In this document: piece by piece, positions 7,063 through 12,621 of the stretch
Position numbering within the stretch: position 1 is the stretch's first letter
Layout of the letters: every line of letters begins with the position of its first letter
From: Methanobacterium sp.
GTDB taxonomy: Archaea; Methanobacteriota; Methanobacteria; Methanobacteriales; Methanobacteriaceae
NCBI GenBank assembly: GCA_030017655.1
Contig: JASEIM010000033.1
Span: 1-12,621, forward strand
Direction: 5' to 3'
Length of the DNA: 12,621 nt
The notes under the pieces: generated by a model
What the model was told of the DNA's origin: nothing
Databases searched by the model: none
What the model saw: the letters and a program-made list of their open reading frames with translations, nothing else
Program-made: the position numbers and the translations under genes

Positions 7063-7206
7063 TTACCAGCCTTCAGGATCGATTATTCTTCGAAAAACAT
7101 TTCCACAGGTCCCGCATATCCACTGATCTTCTACATAGAAACCAGTCAGGTATCTTCCTAAAAGGTGCAGTTTTTCATCATGTTCACATTTTGGACATTC
7201 TAACAT
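7063..7206 (-). CDS. Small zinc-ribbon protein (47 aa)
   Basis: A complete 47-residue ORF from ATG at 7206 to TAA at 7063. Two knuckles, C4-P-K-C7 and C31-G-T-C34, are separated by 23 residues, as in zinc ribbons, with aromatic and charged residues between (RYLTGFYVEDQWI) and the ending FRRIIDPEGW. The start is strongly supported by GGGGGG five bases before the ATG. It lies between the archease gene and the kinase remnant on the same strand. A strong T-tract ends archease upstream, so it needs its own promoter; inverted repeats sit there. Family not recognised: small zinc ribbons serve as transcription, translation or RNA-processing factors, so no specific role is claimed. A 7-base inverted repeat (CTGAAGG 7037-7043, CCTTCAG 7070-7076) straddles its stop codon. 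Confidence 0.8.
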   Translation of the reverse strand: MLECPKCEHDEKLHLLGRYLTGFYVEDQWICGTCGNVFRRIIDPEGW

Positions 7207-7237
7207 TCAAGCCCCCCTATATTATTTTTGATGAATC

Positions 7238-7280
7238 AGTATAGTAATACTATTAATTATTAATATGTTATTATAGTATT
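7238..7280. promoter_or_regulatory. Inverted-repeat cluster upstream of the zinc-ribbon gene
   Basis: AATACTAT (7246-7253) and ATAGTATT (7273-7280) form a perfect 8-base inverted repeat with a 19-base gap. The left arm also belongs to AGTAT-AGTA-ATACT (7238-7251). The cluster is 32-74 bases before the ATG at 7206, where an archaeal TATA/BRE region or operator would lie. The bases between 7281 and 7446 are A/T-rich and show nothing else. Confidence 0.45.
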
Positions 7281-7446
7281 AAAAATGTTATGATTTATCT
7301 TAATTTTTAATATTAATTTTAAAATCAAAAAAGACCGTAAAAAAATTAATTTTCCCATTTAAGTTATAAATAAAAGTTTTAATAAAAAAGAAAATAATAA
7401 AATATGAATTAAATCCAAAAAAGATCCATATAAGCATAAAAACCTG

Positions 7447-7462
7447 AAAAAAAATCAAAAAA
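7447..7462 (-). terminator. Double T-tract after the archease gene
   Basis: On the minus strand, T6-GA-T8 starts immediately after the TGA stop of archease. It is a strong archaeal-type terminator and separates archease from the genes further downstream. Confidence 0.6.
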
Positions 7463-7903
7463 TCATATATCCAGTATTACCTTTACCATAAATCCATTTT
7501 CCATTATAACATCCATGAGATGGAAAGTAACAGCCTTTACTTCAGCCCTGCTTTCATGAATTGAGGGATCAAACTCTTCACCCCATGCCATCCCTTCTAA
7601 AATGTACTCACTATCTTTTTTTTCTATTTTAACTTTGAATTTAGAAAATACCAAAAATTCAGAGTCCAGAATGAACAGAAATTCAGAAAGCCAATCATAA
7701 AGAAGTGCATATTCATCTTCAGATTCTATTTTAATCTTTTTTTGAATTTTCGGCTTTACTTTAGATGTATCTGTCATTACCTCAAACATGGCGAGGGCCG
7801 CATTTTCGAATGCCTGTTCTAAAGTATTTCCATATGCTTTATAACCTACATCTGCAGTAACATCAAAAAATTCGAATTTTTTATTTTTTATACTTGTTTT
7901 CAC
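7463..7903 (-). CDS. Archease, activator of the RNA ligase RtcB
   Basis: A 146-residue archease that speeds RtcB guanylylation and makes it a multiple-turnover enzyme. Family features are FEFFDVTADVGYKAYG (10-25), FENAALAMFEVMTD (32-45), LLYDWLSEFLFILD (67-80), GEEFD (107-111), EVKAVTFHLMDV (120-131) and the C-terminal ILDI (143-146). The metal-binding acids expected from the Pyrococcus protein are present as D18 and the D145-I146 end. The His of the common DHTAD motif is Val here (DVTAD), as I recall for Methanothermobacter. Translation starts at GTG 7903: GGAG stands seven bases before it and no ATG occurs before residue 39. The gap to the cdc48 stop is 66 bases and contains T6, so readthrough or a weak own promoter (TTTTATTTA near 7934-7942) could drive it. 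Confidence 0.95.
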   Translation of the reverse strand: MKTSIKNKKFEFFDVTADVGYKAYGNTLEQAFENAALAMFEVMTDTSKVKPKIQKKIKIESEDEYALLYDWLSEFLFILDSEFLVFSKFKVKIEKKDSEYILEGMAWGEEFDPSIHESRAEVKAVTFHLMDVIMENGFMVKVILDI

Positions 7904-7957
7904 TCTATAACTCCATCTAGAAATGTTAATAAATAAAATAGCGCAATTTTAGATAGG

Positions 7958-7963
7958 AAAAAA
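7958..7963 (-). terminator. Short T-tract after cdc48
   Basis: Six T on the minus strand, 6 bases after the cdc48 stop. It is probably an inefficient terminator, allowing some readthrough into archease. Confidence 0.35.
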
Positions 7964-7969
7964 GATTCT

Positions 7970-10255
7970 TTATGCAACTTCTCTTGGGAACTCTTCATGG
8001 ACTTTTTTGGCTTCCAGTCCTCTACCAAGTCTCCTTGCAACCTCTTCATAGTATTCATTAGTCTGCGGTGTTGTTGAAGGATTAACTTTGGTCAATGCTT
8101 CTTCAAAATGTCTTTTTGATACTTTTTCTATTTTAATATTCTCATGCAGTGCTATCATGCCTGCTTTTCTGCATAGTGCCTCTATATCTGCCCCTGAATA
8201 TCCTTCTGTCCTTTTTGAAAGTTCTTTAATGTTTACATCTTCATCAAGAGCCATATCTCTAACATGAACCTTCAAAATTTCAAGACGTGTTTTTTCATCT
8301 GGAGGGGGTACCAGAACAATTTCATCAAACCTTCCCGGTCGAAGTAATGCGGCATCAATTAGATCAGGTCTATTAGTTGCTCCAATAACGACAACACCCC
8401 TCAATTCTTCAAGTCCGTCCATTTCTGAAAGCAGAGTATTTACCATCCGCTCAACAACCCGTGGTTCTCCCATTCCAGACCCTCGCATAGGGGCTATAGC
8501 ATCTATTTCATCAAAGAACACAATACAAGGAGATGCCTGTTTTGCTTTCTTAAATATCTCAGCTATTTTTCTTTCAGATTCTCCAAACCATTTACTTAAA
8601 ATTTCTGAACCTTTAACACTTATAAAGTTTGCTTTAGATTCTGTTGCAACTGCCTTAGAAAGCATGGTCTTACCAGTTCCAGGAGGTCCAAATAAAAGAA
8701 TTCCCTTGGATGGATGGATACCAATTCGCCTGAAATCATCGCCATGATTTAATGGCCATTCTACAACTTCTTTTAATGTTTCTTTTAACTCTTCAAGTCC
8801 TCCTATATCATCCCAATGGATATCTGGAACTTCTATAAATACTTCACGAAGTGCAGAAGGACTTATGGATTTTAATGCCTCCATAAAATCATTATTGGTT
8901 ACAAAAAGCCTTTCTAAAACTTCTCTTGGAATTGTTTGCTCTTCAAGATCAATATCCGGTAATATTCTCCTTAATGCATTCATCGCTGATTCACGACTTA
9001 GAGCAGCTAGATCAGCTCCAACAAAGCCGTGAGTGATGTCTGCAATTTCATTCATATCCACGTCATCTTCAAGAGGCATTCCCCTTGTATGTATCTGTAA
9101 AATTTCATATCTTCCATCACGGTCAGGTACTCTGAGTTCTATTTCTCTATCAAATCTTCCAGGTCTCCTTAATGCAGGGTCAAGTGCATCCGGCCTGTTG
9201 GTTGCCCCGATAACTATAACTTTTCCTCTTTCTTTTAATCCATCCATTAATGCCAGTATCTGGGCTACTACTCTTCTTTCGACTTCTCCAGTTACTTCTT
9301 CTCTTTTAGGTGCAATTGCATCTATTTCATCAATAAATATTACTGTTGGTGCATTTTCTTCAGCTTCTTTAAATAATTCCCTGATTTTCTTTTCTGCTTC
9401 TCCTACATATTTACTCATCACTTCAGGACCATTTATAGCTACAAAATTTGAACCACTCTCATTTGCAACTGCCTTTGCAAGAAGAGTTTTTCCAGTACCT
9501 GGGGCTCCATGTAAAAGAACTCCACGCGGGGGATCAATTCCAAGTCTGTCAAATATCTCAGGGTGACGGAGTGGAAGCTCAATCATCTCTCTTACTTTTG
9601 AAATTTCCTGTTTTAAACCGCCAACATCATCATACGTAACATCTGGAACTTTTTTCTCAATTATTTCCACTGCTTCAGGCCTGATCTCAATTTCAGTAAC
9701 TTCATTTATTCTTACAATTCCTGCCGGATTGGTTGATACAATTGAAAATTTAATCTCACCAAGTGAAAATGGCGTTCCTGCATCAAAAAACTCTCTGAGA
9801 ATCTTTTCGCTACTGGGAAATTCCTTAAAGGTTTCTCTTGTCCTTCTTGGAGATATTAACGACATTACATCTCCCCTTGTAACCGCTCTTCCCATTATAT
9901 TTCGTTTTATTAAATCTCCAGAAGCCATTATCCTTATTCCTTTTGTTGCAGGAGCCATAACGACTTTTCTTGCAACCCTTATCTCTGTATGTCTTAAAGA
10001 AACCATTTCACCTATTGATGTGCCTGCATTTGACCGTGTAAGTCCATCCATTCTTACAATTTCGAGTCCAACATCTGCAGGATATGCTTGCCCCACAACA
10101 GCACCTGTAGTTCTTTTACCAATTATTTCAATAATATCTCCAGGTTTAACATCAATTTGTTCAAGTAACTCTTTATCAATTCTTATAATACCTTTTCCTA
10201 CATCCTGTTGGAGTGCCTCAGCAACTCTAAGTTCAATTTCACGACTTTCAGGCAT
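7970..10255 (-). CDS. Cdc48/VAT-type AAA+ ATPase (p97 homologue)
   Basis: A 761-residue hexameric unfoldase that threads proteins for the proteasome or remodelling. Domain order: N-domain with double-psi barrel (about 4-190), D1 AAA (about 205-440), D2 AAA (about 478-720) and a short tail. D1 has Walker A GAPGTGKT (250-257), pore loop SKYVGE (281-286), Walker B VIFIDE (305-310) and the SRH GATNRPDALDPALRRPGRFD (350-369) with arginine fingers R364 and R367. D2 has GPPGTGKT (523-530), pore loop SKWFGE (554-559), IVFFDE (578-583) and GATNRPDLIDAALLRPGRFD (625-644). Aromatic residues in both pore loops suit an archaeal unfoldase. The frame stays open 20 codons further upstream to 10315, but that extension is a non-homologous hydrophobic tail; MPESREIELRVAEA is the family start and GGGGGG stands six bases before it. 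The C-terminus ends REVA without an HbYX motif. Confidence 0.96.
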   Translation of the reverse strand: MPESREIELRVAEALQQDVGKGIIRIDKELLEQIDVKPGDIIEIIGKRTTGAVVGQAYPADVGLEIVRMDGLTRSNAGTSIGEMVSLRHTEIRVARKVVMAPATKGIRIMASGDLIKRNIMGRAVTRGDVMSLISPRRTRETFKEFPSSEKILREFFDAGTPFSLGEIKFSIVSTNPAGIVRINEVTEIEIRPEAVEIIEKKVPDVTYDDVGGLKQEISKVREMIELPLRHPEIFDRLGIDPPRGVLLHGAPGTGKTLLAKAVANESGSNFVAINGPEVMSKYVGEAEKKIRELFKEAEENAPTVIFIDEIDAIAPKREEVTGEVERRVVAQILALMDGLKERGKVIVIGATNRPDALDPALRRPGRFDREIELRVPDRDGRYEILQIHTRGMPLEDDVDMNEIADITHGFVGADLAALSRESAMNALRRILPDIDLEEQTIPREVLERLFVTNNDFMEALKSISPSALREVFIEVPDIHWDDIGGLEELKETLKEVVEWPLNHGDDFRRIGIHPSKGILLFGPPGTGKTMLSKAVATESKANFISVKGSEILSKWFGESERKIAEIFKKAKQASPCIVFFDEIDAIAPMRGSGMGEPRVVERMVNTLLSEMDGLEELRGVVVIGATNRPDLIDAALLRPGRFDEIVLVPPPDEKTRLEILKVHVRDMALDEDVNIKELSKRTEGYSGADIEALCRKAGMIALHENIKIEKVSKRHFEEALTKVNPSTTPQTNEYYEEVARRLGRGLEAKKVHEEFPREVA

Positions 10256-10261
10256 TAATTT

Positions 10262-10300
10262 CCCCCCATAAAATGAAATGACTAAAAGAGTAATATATCC
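10262..10300 (-). promoter_or_regulatory. cdc48 promoter and G6 ribosome site
   Basis: GATATATTA (about 10291-10299, minus strand) is a good TATA box. Twenty-five bases on, transcription would begin near 10270, just before the GGGGGG Shine-Dalgarno at 10262-10267 and the ATG at 10255. The leader would be about 15 bases. This settles the start at 10255, because the longer in-frame start would lie upstream of the predicted transcript. Confidence 0.6.
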
Positions 10301-10315
10301 TGCAAAATCTCCCAT

Positions 10316-10576
10316 CTACAAACCTTGATTTTTTGTCCTGGGAAACCTGGCTTACAAATCAAAAATTTGTAGCCAGGAATTGAAACATGCGAAACAGAGT
10401 TTCAATGCATGCAAAAACCTGCTGTTTTTGCGGTTACAAACCTCGTTTGTAAACATTGAAAATTGAAAATTTTCGAACGAATTCTACGACTTACAAAAAC
10501 TGTTTATTTTGCAATTATCGAAATCATTTCCATGGTTTCCCATGGATTTGCAGACCGGAAAGTGATAATTTTTCAC
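10316..10576. other. Hairpin-dense non-coding tract upstream of cdc48
   Basis: At least six stems follow one another with short spacers. CCTGGCTTACAAAT (10346-10359) pairs with ATTTGTAGCCAGG (10365-10377): 13 pairs, one bulge. ATTGAAAC (10379-10386) pairs with GTTTCAAT (10399-10406). GCAAAAAC (10411-10418) pairs with GTTTTTGC (10424-10431). TTACAAAC (10434-10441) pairs with GTTTGTAA (10445-10452). GAAAATTTTC (10465-10474) is a palindrome. TCCATGG (10529-10535) pairs with CCATGGA (10540-10546). AAACCT recurs at 10320, 10343, 10415 and 10438 (steps 23, 72, 23), and YTACAAA at 10317, 10352, 10434 and 10491. Stops break every frame, it is visibly less AT-rich than other spacers, and it lies upstream of the cdc48 promoter, so it is not that gene's leader. 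It could be a structured RNA, a palindromic mobile repeat or a protein-binding array. Confidence 0.7.
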
Positions 10577-10648
10577 GTTTAATTATTTATTTTAATAAGT
10601 TGATATAATTTTTGGAATTAACTGGATAATCTGATTACTTTTCATACG

Positions 10649-10699
10649 CTCTCTATCTCTTTCTTTAAGTACCCGAATTATCAGGATAATAATAGAGAG
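10649..10699 (+). promoter_or_regulatory. Nested inverted repeats before the small membrane protein
   Basis: CTCTCTAT (10649-10656) pairs with ATAGAGAG (10692-10699), and inside it ATTATC (10677-10682) pairs with GATAAT (10685-10690). The right arm overlaps the purine-rich ribosome site (GAGAGTGAT) of the ATG at 10708. If transcription starts near 10632, downstream of the TATA-like GATATAATT (about 10602-10610), the site would be masked in the leader. GGATAAT occurs twice, at 10624 and 10684. Confidence 0.45.
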
Positions 10700-10707
10700 T
10701 GATAAAT

Positions 10708-10887
10708 ATGTTAAAAACCCGTAGAAATGTTTCAATTCCCGATCTTAGAAGAAAACAAAGCATTATAAACTTGGAACAAATTAATCTTCAATCATGTGTC
10801 ATGATAGGAGTAATCATAAGTTTACTGGTCATAAGTATTTTATGTGTTGCTGCTTATCCCAATTCAAACATGCCTGTAAATATCTAA
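10708..10887 (+). CDS. Small single-span membrane protein (59 aa)
   Basis: Not recognised. From ATG at 10708 the product begins MLKTRRNVSIPDLRRKQSII, a basic N-terminus (six Arg/Lys in the first 16 residues), then a hydrophobic segment at about 30-50 (CVMIGVIISLLVISILCVAAY) and a short polar end. The positive-inside rule predicts a cytoplasmic N-terminus and a short external tail. A GTG three codons earlier (10699) is possible, but the AGTGAT ribosome motif fits the ATG better. It is the only plus-strand gene among the minus-strand genes, and its TAA (10885-10887) overlaps the TAG of orc1 (10884-10886) on the other strand. Coding status rests on composition, the ribosome site and a clean membrane segment, not on homology. 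Confidence 0.5.
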   Translation: MLKTRRNVSIPDLRRKQSIINLEQINLQSCVMIGVIISLLVISILCVAAYPNSNMPVNI

Positions 10888-12008
10888 AGGGGATTCATAC
10901 ATTTTTGAATTTCTTCTGGATCAAATCTCAATATTACGACTCTTGAATTCCCTTTAACACCTTTTCCTGTAAAATTAGTATCAACAAGTCTTAAAAATTC
11001 AAGTTTATTTAAAATACGGTTAAAAGAAGCATAACTTGAACTGATTCTTTTATTGAATGCATTGTAAAGACTTCCAGCAGTAAGATCATCCTCTGCCAAC
11101 CTTATAATATCCAGTAATACCTTTTCATCGTCAGATAATGATTTTAACGTGTATGTTAAATTTATAGAACCAGTGCTTTTAAGTGCTTCTTTAATATGCT
11201 TTTCTTCTATTGTTTTTGAAGCATCAGCTTCGGCTAAATTACCACTGATTCTTAAAAGATCAATCCCAACCCTTAAATCACCGCTTGAAGATGCATGTTC
11301 AGTTATTTCATCTAATAATTCATCAGAAATAACATCACCATAAAAACCAATCTTAACCCTTTCTCTTAGAATATCCCCCATTTCTTCTTTTGTGTATGGA
11401 TTAAAAATAATTTCTTGAGGGATAAATATGGAATTTACATTTTTATCAAGCATAAATCTGAATTCAATATCGGATAAAATTGCAAAGACTCCTGTTTTAA
11501 CACCTTTAAATGCCTCATGAGCACGTAAAATATCATAAAAAATCTTATTAGCATTTTTACTGTAAAATAAATTATTAATATCATCTAAAGCCACAACAAG
11601 AGCTTGTTCATGGCTTGAAAGGTGCTGCATTATATTCTGGTAAATGCGTGAGAATGGAACGCCTGTTTCAGGGGGTGTATGCCCAAATATTTTCTGATAA
11701 ATCTGTGAAAATATTCCAAAACGAGTAGTATGAAGCTGACAGTTAATATATACGCATATAACCTTGCTGGATGTTTTTTCAACCATTTCAAAGATTTTTT
11801 TAATTGCAGTGGTTTTCCCTGTTGCACAGGATCCCAGCACCACTGCATTAACCGGCCTTCCATTTCGAAGTGCTGGACGAATGCAAATTGCAAGTGCTTC
11901 CATCTGAGATTTTCTATGAGGAAAATGTTCTGGAATATAATCTGGATTAAATGCATCTATATTTTTAAATAGAGTTTCATCATAAAGAAGGATGTCATCA
12001 ATATCCAT
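10884..12008 (-). CDS. Orc1/Cdc6 family replication initiator (Cdc6-2-like, divergent)
   Basis: A 374-residue AAA+ protein with a C-terminal winged helix, of the family that recognises archaeal origins and loads MCM. FPHRKSQMEALAICIRPAL (29-47) is the usual entry. Walker A is GSCATGKT (59-66), against the usual GxxGTGKT. Walker B is LVVALDD (137-143), so the usual Glu is Asp at 143. VFAILSD (174-180) is the sensor 1 strand. The box VII region reads LDKNVNSIF (187-195), with Asn where Arg is normal in 'dpRv.Ss'. NPYTKEEMGDILRERV (203-218) and sensor 2 GDLRVGIDLLR (243-253, R246) are conventional. The winged helix spans about 285-370. Altered ATPase residues suggest a secondary paralogue like Methanothermobacter Cdc6-2, which as I recall is encoded beside archease there. 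No ribosome site precedes the ATG, so the mRNA is probably leaderless. Confidence 0.9.
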   Translation of the reverse strand: MDIDDILLYDETLFKNIDAFNPDYIPEHFPHRKSQMEALAICIRPALRNGRPVNAVVLGSCATGKTTAIKKIFEMVEKTSSKVICVYINCQLHTTRFGIFSQIYQKIFGHTPPETGVPFSRIYQNIMQHLSSHEQALVVALDDINNLFYSKNANKIFYDILRAHEAFKGVKTGVFAILSDIEFRFMLDKNVNSIFIPQEIIFNPYTKEEMGDILRERVKIGFYGDVISDELLDEITEHASSSGDLRVGIDLLRISGNLAEADASKTIEEKHIKEALKSTGSINLTYTLKSLSDDEKVLLDIIRLAEDDLTAGSLYNAFNKRISSSYASFNRILNKLEFLRLVDTNFTGKGVKGNSRVVILRFDPEEIQKCMNPL

Positions 12009-12031
12009 AATGTATGTTTTTAGTGTTTTGA

Positions 12032-12040
12032 ATTATAAAT
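12032..12040 (-). promoter_or_regulatory. orc1/cdc6 TATA box
   Basis: The minus-strand sequence ATATATTTATAAT spans about 12032-12044. Counting 25-27 bases downstream puts the transcript start at about 12008-12012, on or next to the ATG at 12008. That agrees with the lack of a Shine-Dalgarno site. Confidence 0.55.
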
Positions 12041-12072
12041 ATATGTGGTAATTCCAAAAAATAGTATTTAAA

Positions 12073-12099
12073 TATGCTTATTTCTTCATAATAAGCATA
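12073..12099. repeat. 9-base perfect inverted repeat between arsR and orc1
   Basis: TATGCTTAT (12073-12081) and ATAAGCATA (12091-12099) flank a 9-base loop. In the direction of transcription it follows the arsR stop by about 32 bases, and T6 (12056-12061) comes 11 bases later, as for a terminator. It also lies just upstream of the orc1 TATA box, so an operator role is possible. Confidence 0.5.
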
Positions 12100-12131
12100 A
12101 TAATTCAGTAAATATTTAACGAAATTATCAT

Positions 12132-12482
12132 CTACTCTTTAGCGTGTTCTATTCCCATATAAATGAAATTTAGTACATGAGCATCTGAAAGATAATATCG
12201 CGCCATTTTACCTTCTTTTTTAAAACTAACCATGTTTTTATCTCTTAAAACCCTTAATTGATGCGAAATAGCAGATTGACTCATATCAAGTAATGAAGCC
12301 AGATCACAGACACATAGATCCTTTATTGATAATGCATATAATATTTTAAGCCTTGTAGGGTCGCTTATGGTTTTAAAACCATCCGTTGTCTTTAAAATTA
12401 CATCATCTTCAAGCATTTTAGACTTAATTTCTTTTACTGCTTCTTCATCAGGTTCTTCTATTTCACAGGCATCATCTTTCAT
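12132..12482 (-). CDS. ArsR/SmtB family metal-sensing repressor (CadC-like)
   Basis: A 116-residue dimeric winged-helix repressor that leaves DNA when metal binds. DPTRLKILYAL (41-51) and the recognition helix SQSAISHQLRVLR (68-80) are typical, with the wing at 81-98. Both classical metal sites are present. The alpha-3 motif DLCVCDL has C57 and C59, and with C6 in the N-terminal arm it resembles the CadC/ArsR thiolate site (only one N-terminal Cys, where CadC has two). The alpha-5 site is D100, H102, H113 and E116, with exactly the +2, +13, +16 spacing of SmtB and CadC zinc sites. Cd/Pb/Zn sensing is therefore likely; the exact metal is not decidable. An operator lies on its start codon and the mRNA appears leaderless. 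No efflux pump is in the window; one may lie beyond position 12621. Confidence 0.95.
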   Translation of the reverse strand: MKDDACEIEEPDEEAVKEIKSKMLEDDVILKTTDGFKTISDPTRLKILYALSIKDLCVCDLASLLDMSQSAISHQLRVLRDKNMVSFKKEGKMARYYLSDAHVLNFIYMGIEHAKE

Positions 12483-12483
12483 G

Positions 12484-12513
12484 TGAATATTTGTTCATTT
12501 GATAAATTATAAA
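12484..12513 (-). promoter_or_regulatory. arsR promoter with metalloregulator operator
   Basis: TGAATATTTGTTCA (12484-12497) reads TGAA-6-TTCA on the minus strand and matches the core of SmtB/CzrA/CadC operators. It ends two bases before the ATG at 12482. The TATA box TTTATAATT (12505-12513, minus) sets the transcript start near 12483, so the operator covers the start site, as expected for self-repression. Confidence 0.7.
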
Positions 12514-12559
12514 TTTTACTGTATTGATTCCTGATCAATCATGAACCTCCCAAAATATT

Positions 12560-12585
12560 TAATAATAATATAATAATTATTATTA
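12560..12585. repeat. 10-base perfect AT inverted repeat near the window edge
   Basis: TAATAATAAT (12560-12569) and ATTATTATTA (12576-12585) flank 6 bases and are followed by CAGTAAATGAG. It is about 78 bases upstream of arsR and may be an operator or promoter element of a rightward gene beyond the window. ATTGAT (12524-12529) and ATCAAT (12534-12539) form a second small repeat nearby. Pure A/T content makes chance more likely. Confidence 0.35.
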
Positions 12586-12621
12586 CAGTAAATGAGATAA
12601 TTATAAAACATTTAATTATCC

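Noticed and set aside
9033..10271. Two long plus-strand ORFs (177 and 180 residues) inside cdc48
   Set aside because: They are antisense to highly conserved AAA and N-domain coding sequence; Ser/Ile-rich composition is typical of a reverse-strand shadow.
10316..10576. CRISPR array or tRNA gene
   Set aside because: Stems differ in sequence and spacing, so there is no regular repeat-spacer unit, and no cloverleaf with T-loop or anticodon arm can be drawn.
11630..11972. ORFs of 108 (minus) and 80 (plus) residues inside orc1
   Set aside because: They lie in alternative frames of the AAA+ domain; the orc1 frame contains all expected motifs.
12540..12572. Plus-strand ATG after the arsR operator as a gene start
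   Set aside because: The frame stops after about ten codons in the A/T repeat.

Overview
This window is AT-rich DNA of a methanogenic archaeon, most likely Methanobacteriales (Methanobacterium-like). The evidence is a VAT/Cdc48-type double-AAA ATPase, an Orc1/Cdc6 initiator, RtcB with archease, a methylthio-nucleoside phosphorylase with a 6-oxopurine-type pocket, a histidine-kinase remnant typical of methanogen sensor kinases, TATA-box promoters, oligo-T terminators, and G-rich Shine-Dalgarno sites mixed with leaderless starts. The genus is inferred from these families; no search was run.

Left part (1-1282): the tail of a Cys-rich DUF1284-like protein (+), a lone family-2 glycosyltransferase (+), and a short intergenic stretch with inverted repeats. 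From 1283 to 12482 nearly everything is on the minus strand. In decreasing coordinates, which is the direction of transcription, it runs: arsR-type metalloregulator (12482-12132), orc1/cdc6 (12008-10884), a palindrome-rich non-coding tract (about 10576-10316), cdc48 (10255-7970), archease (7903-7463), a 47-residue zinc-ribbon protein (7206-7063), a decayed histidine-kinase C-terminus (6902-6606), rtcB (6389-4941), a 45-residue acidic small protein (4901-4764), the MTA/MTI phosphorylase (4490-3720), nadA (3453-2536) and a DUF763 protein (2416-1283). One 59-residue single-span membrane protein (10708-10887, +) meets orc1 tail to tail, with overlapping stop codons.

Functional links: archease activates RtcB, the tRNA-splicing ligase, and here the two lie 1.07 kb apart on one strand with a kinase pseudogene and a zinc-ribbon gene between them. 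NadA makes quinolinate for NAD, and the phosphorylase salvages methylthio-nucleosides; these are housekeeping genes, each with its own likely promoter and terminator. The ArsR protein keeps both metal sites known from CadC/SmtB, and a matching operator sits at its own start codon.

The least explained parts are the hairpin-dense tract at 10316-10576, the two small proteins around rtcB, the membrane protein with a structured leader, and the Orc1 protein with altered ATPase motifs. No CRISPR array, rRNA, tRNA, insertion sequence or clear new defence system was seen.
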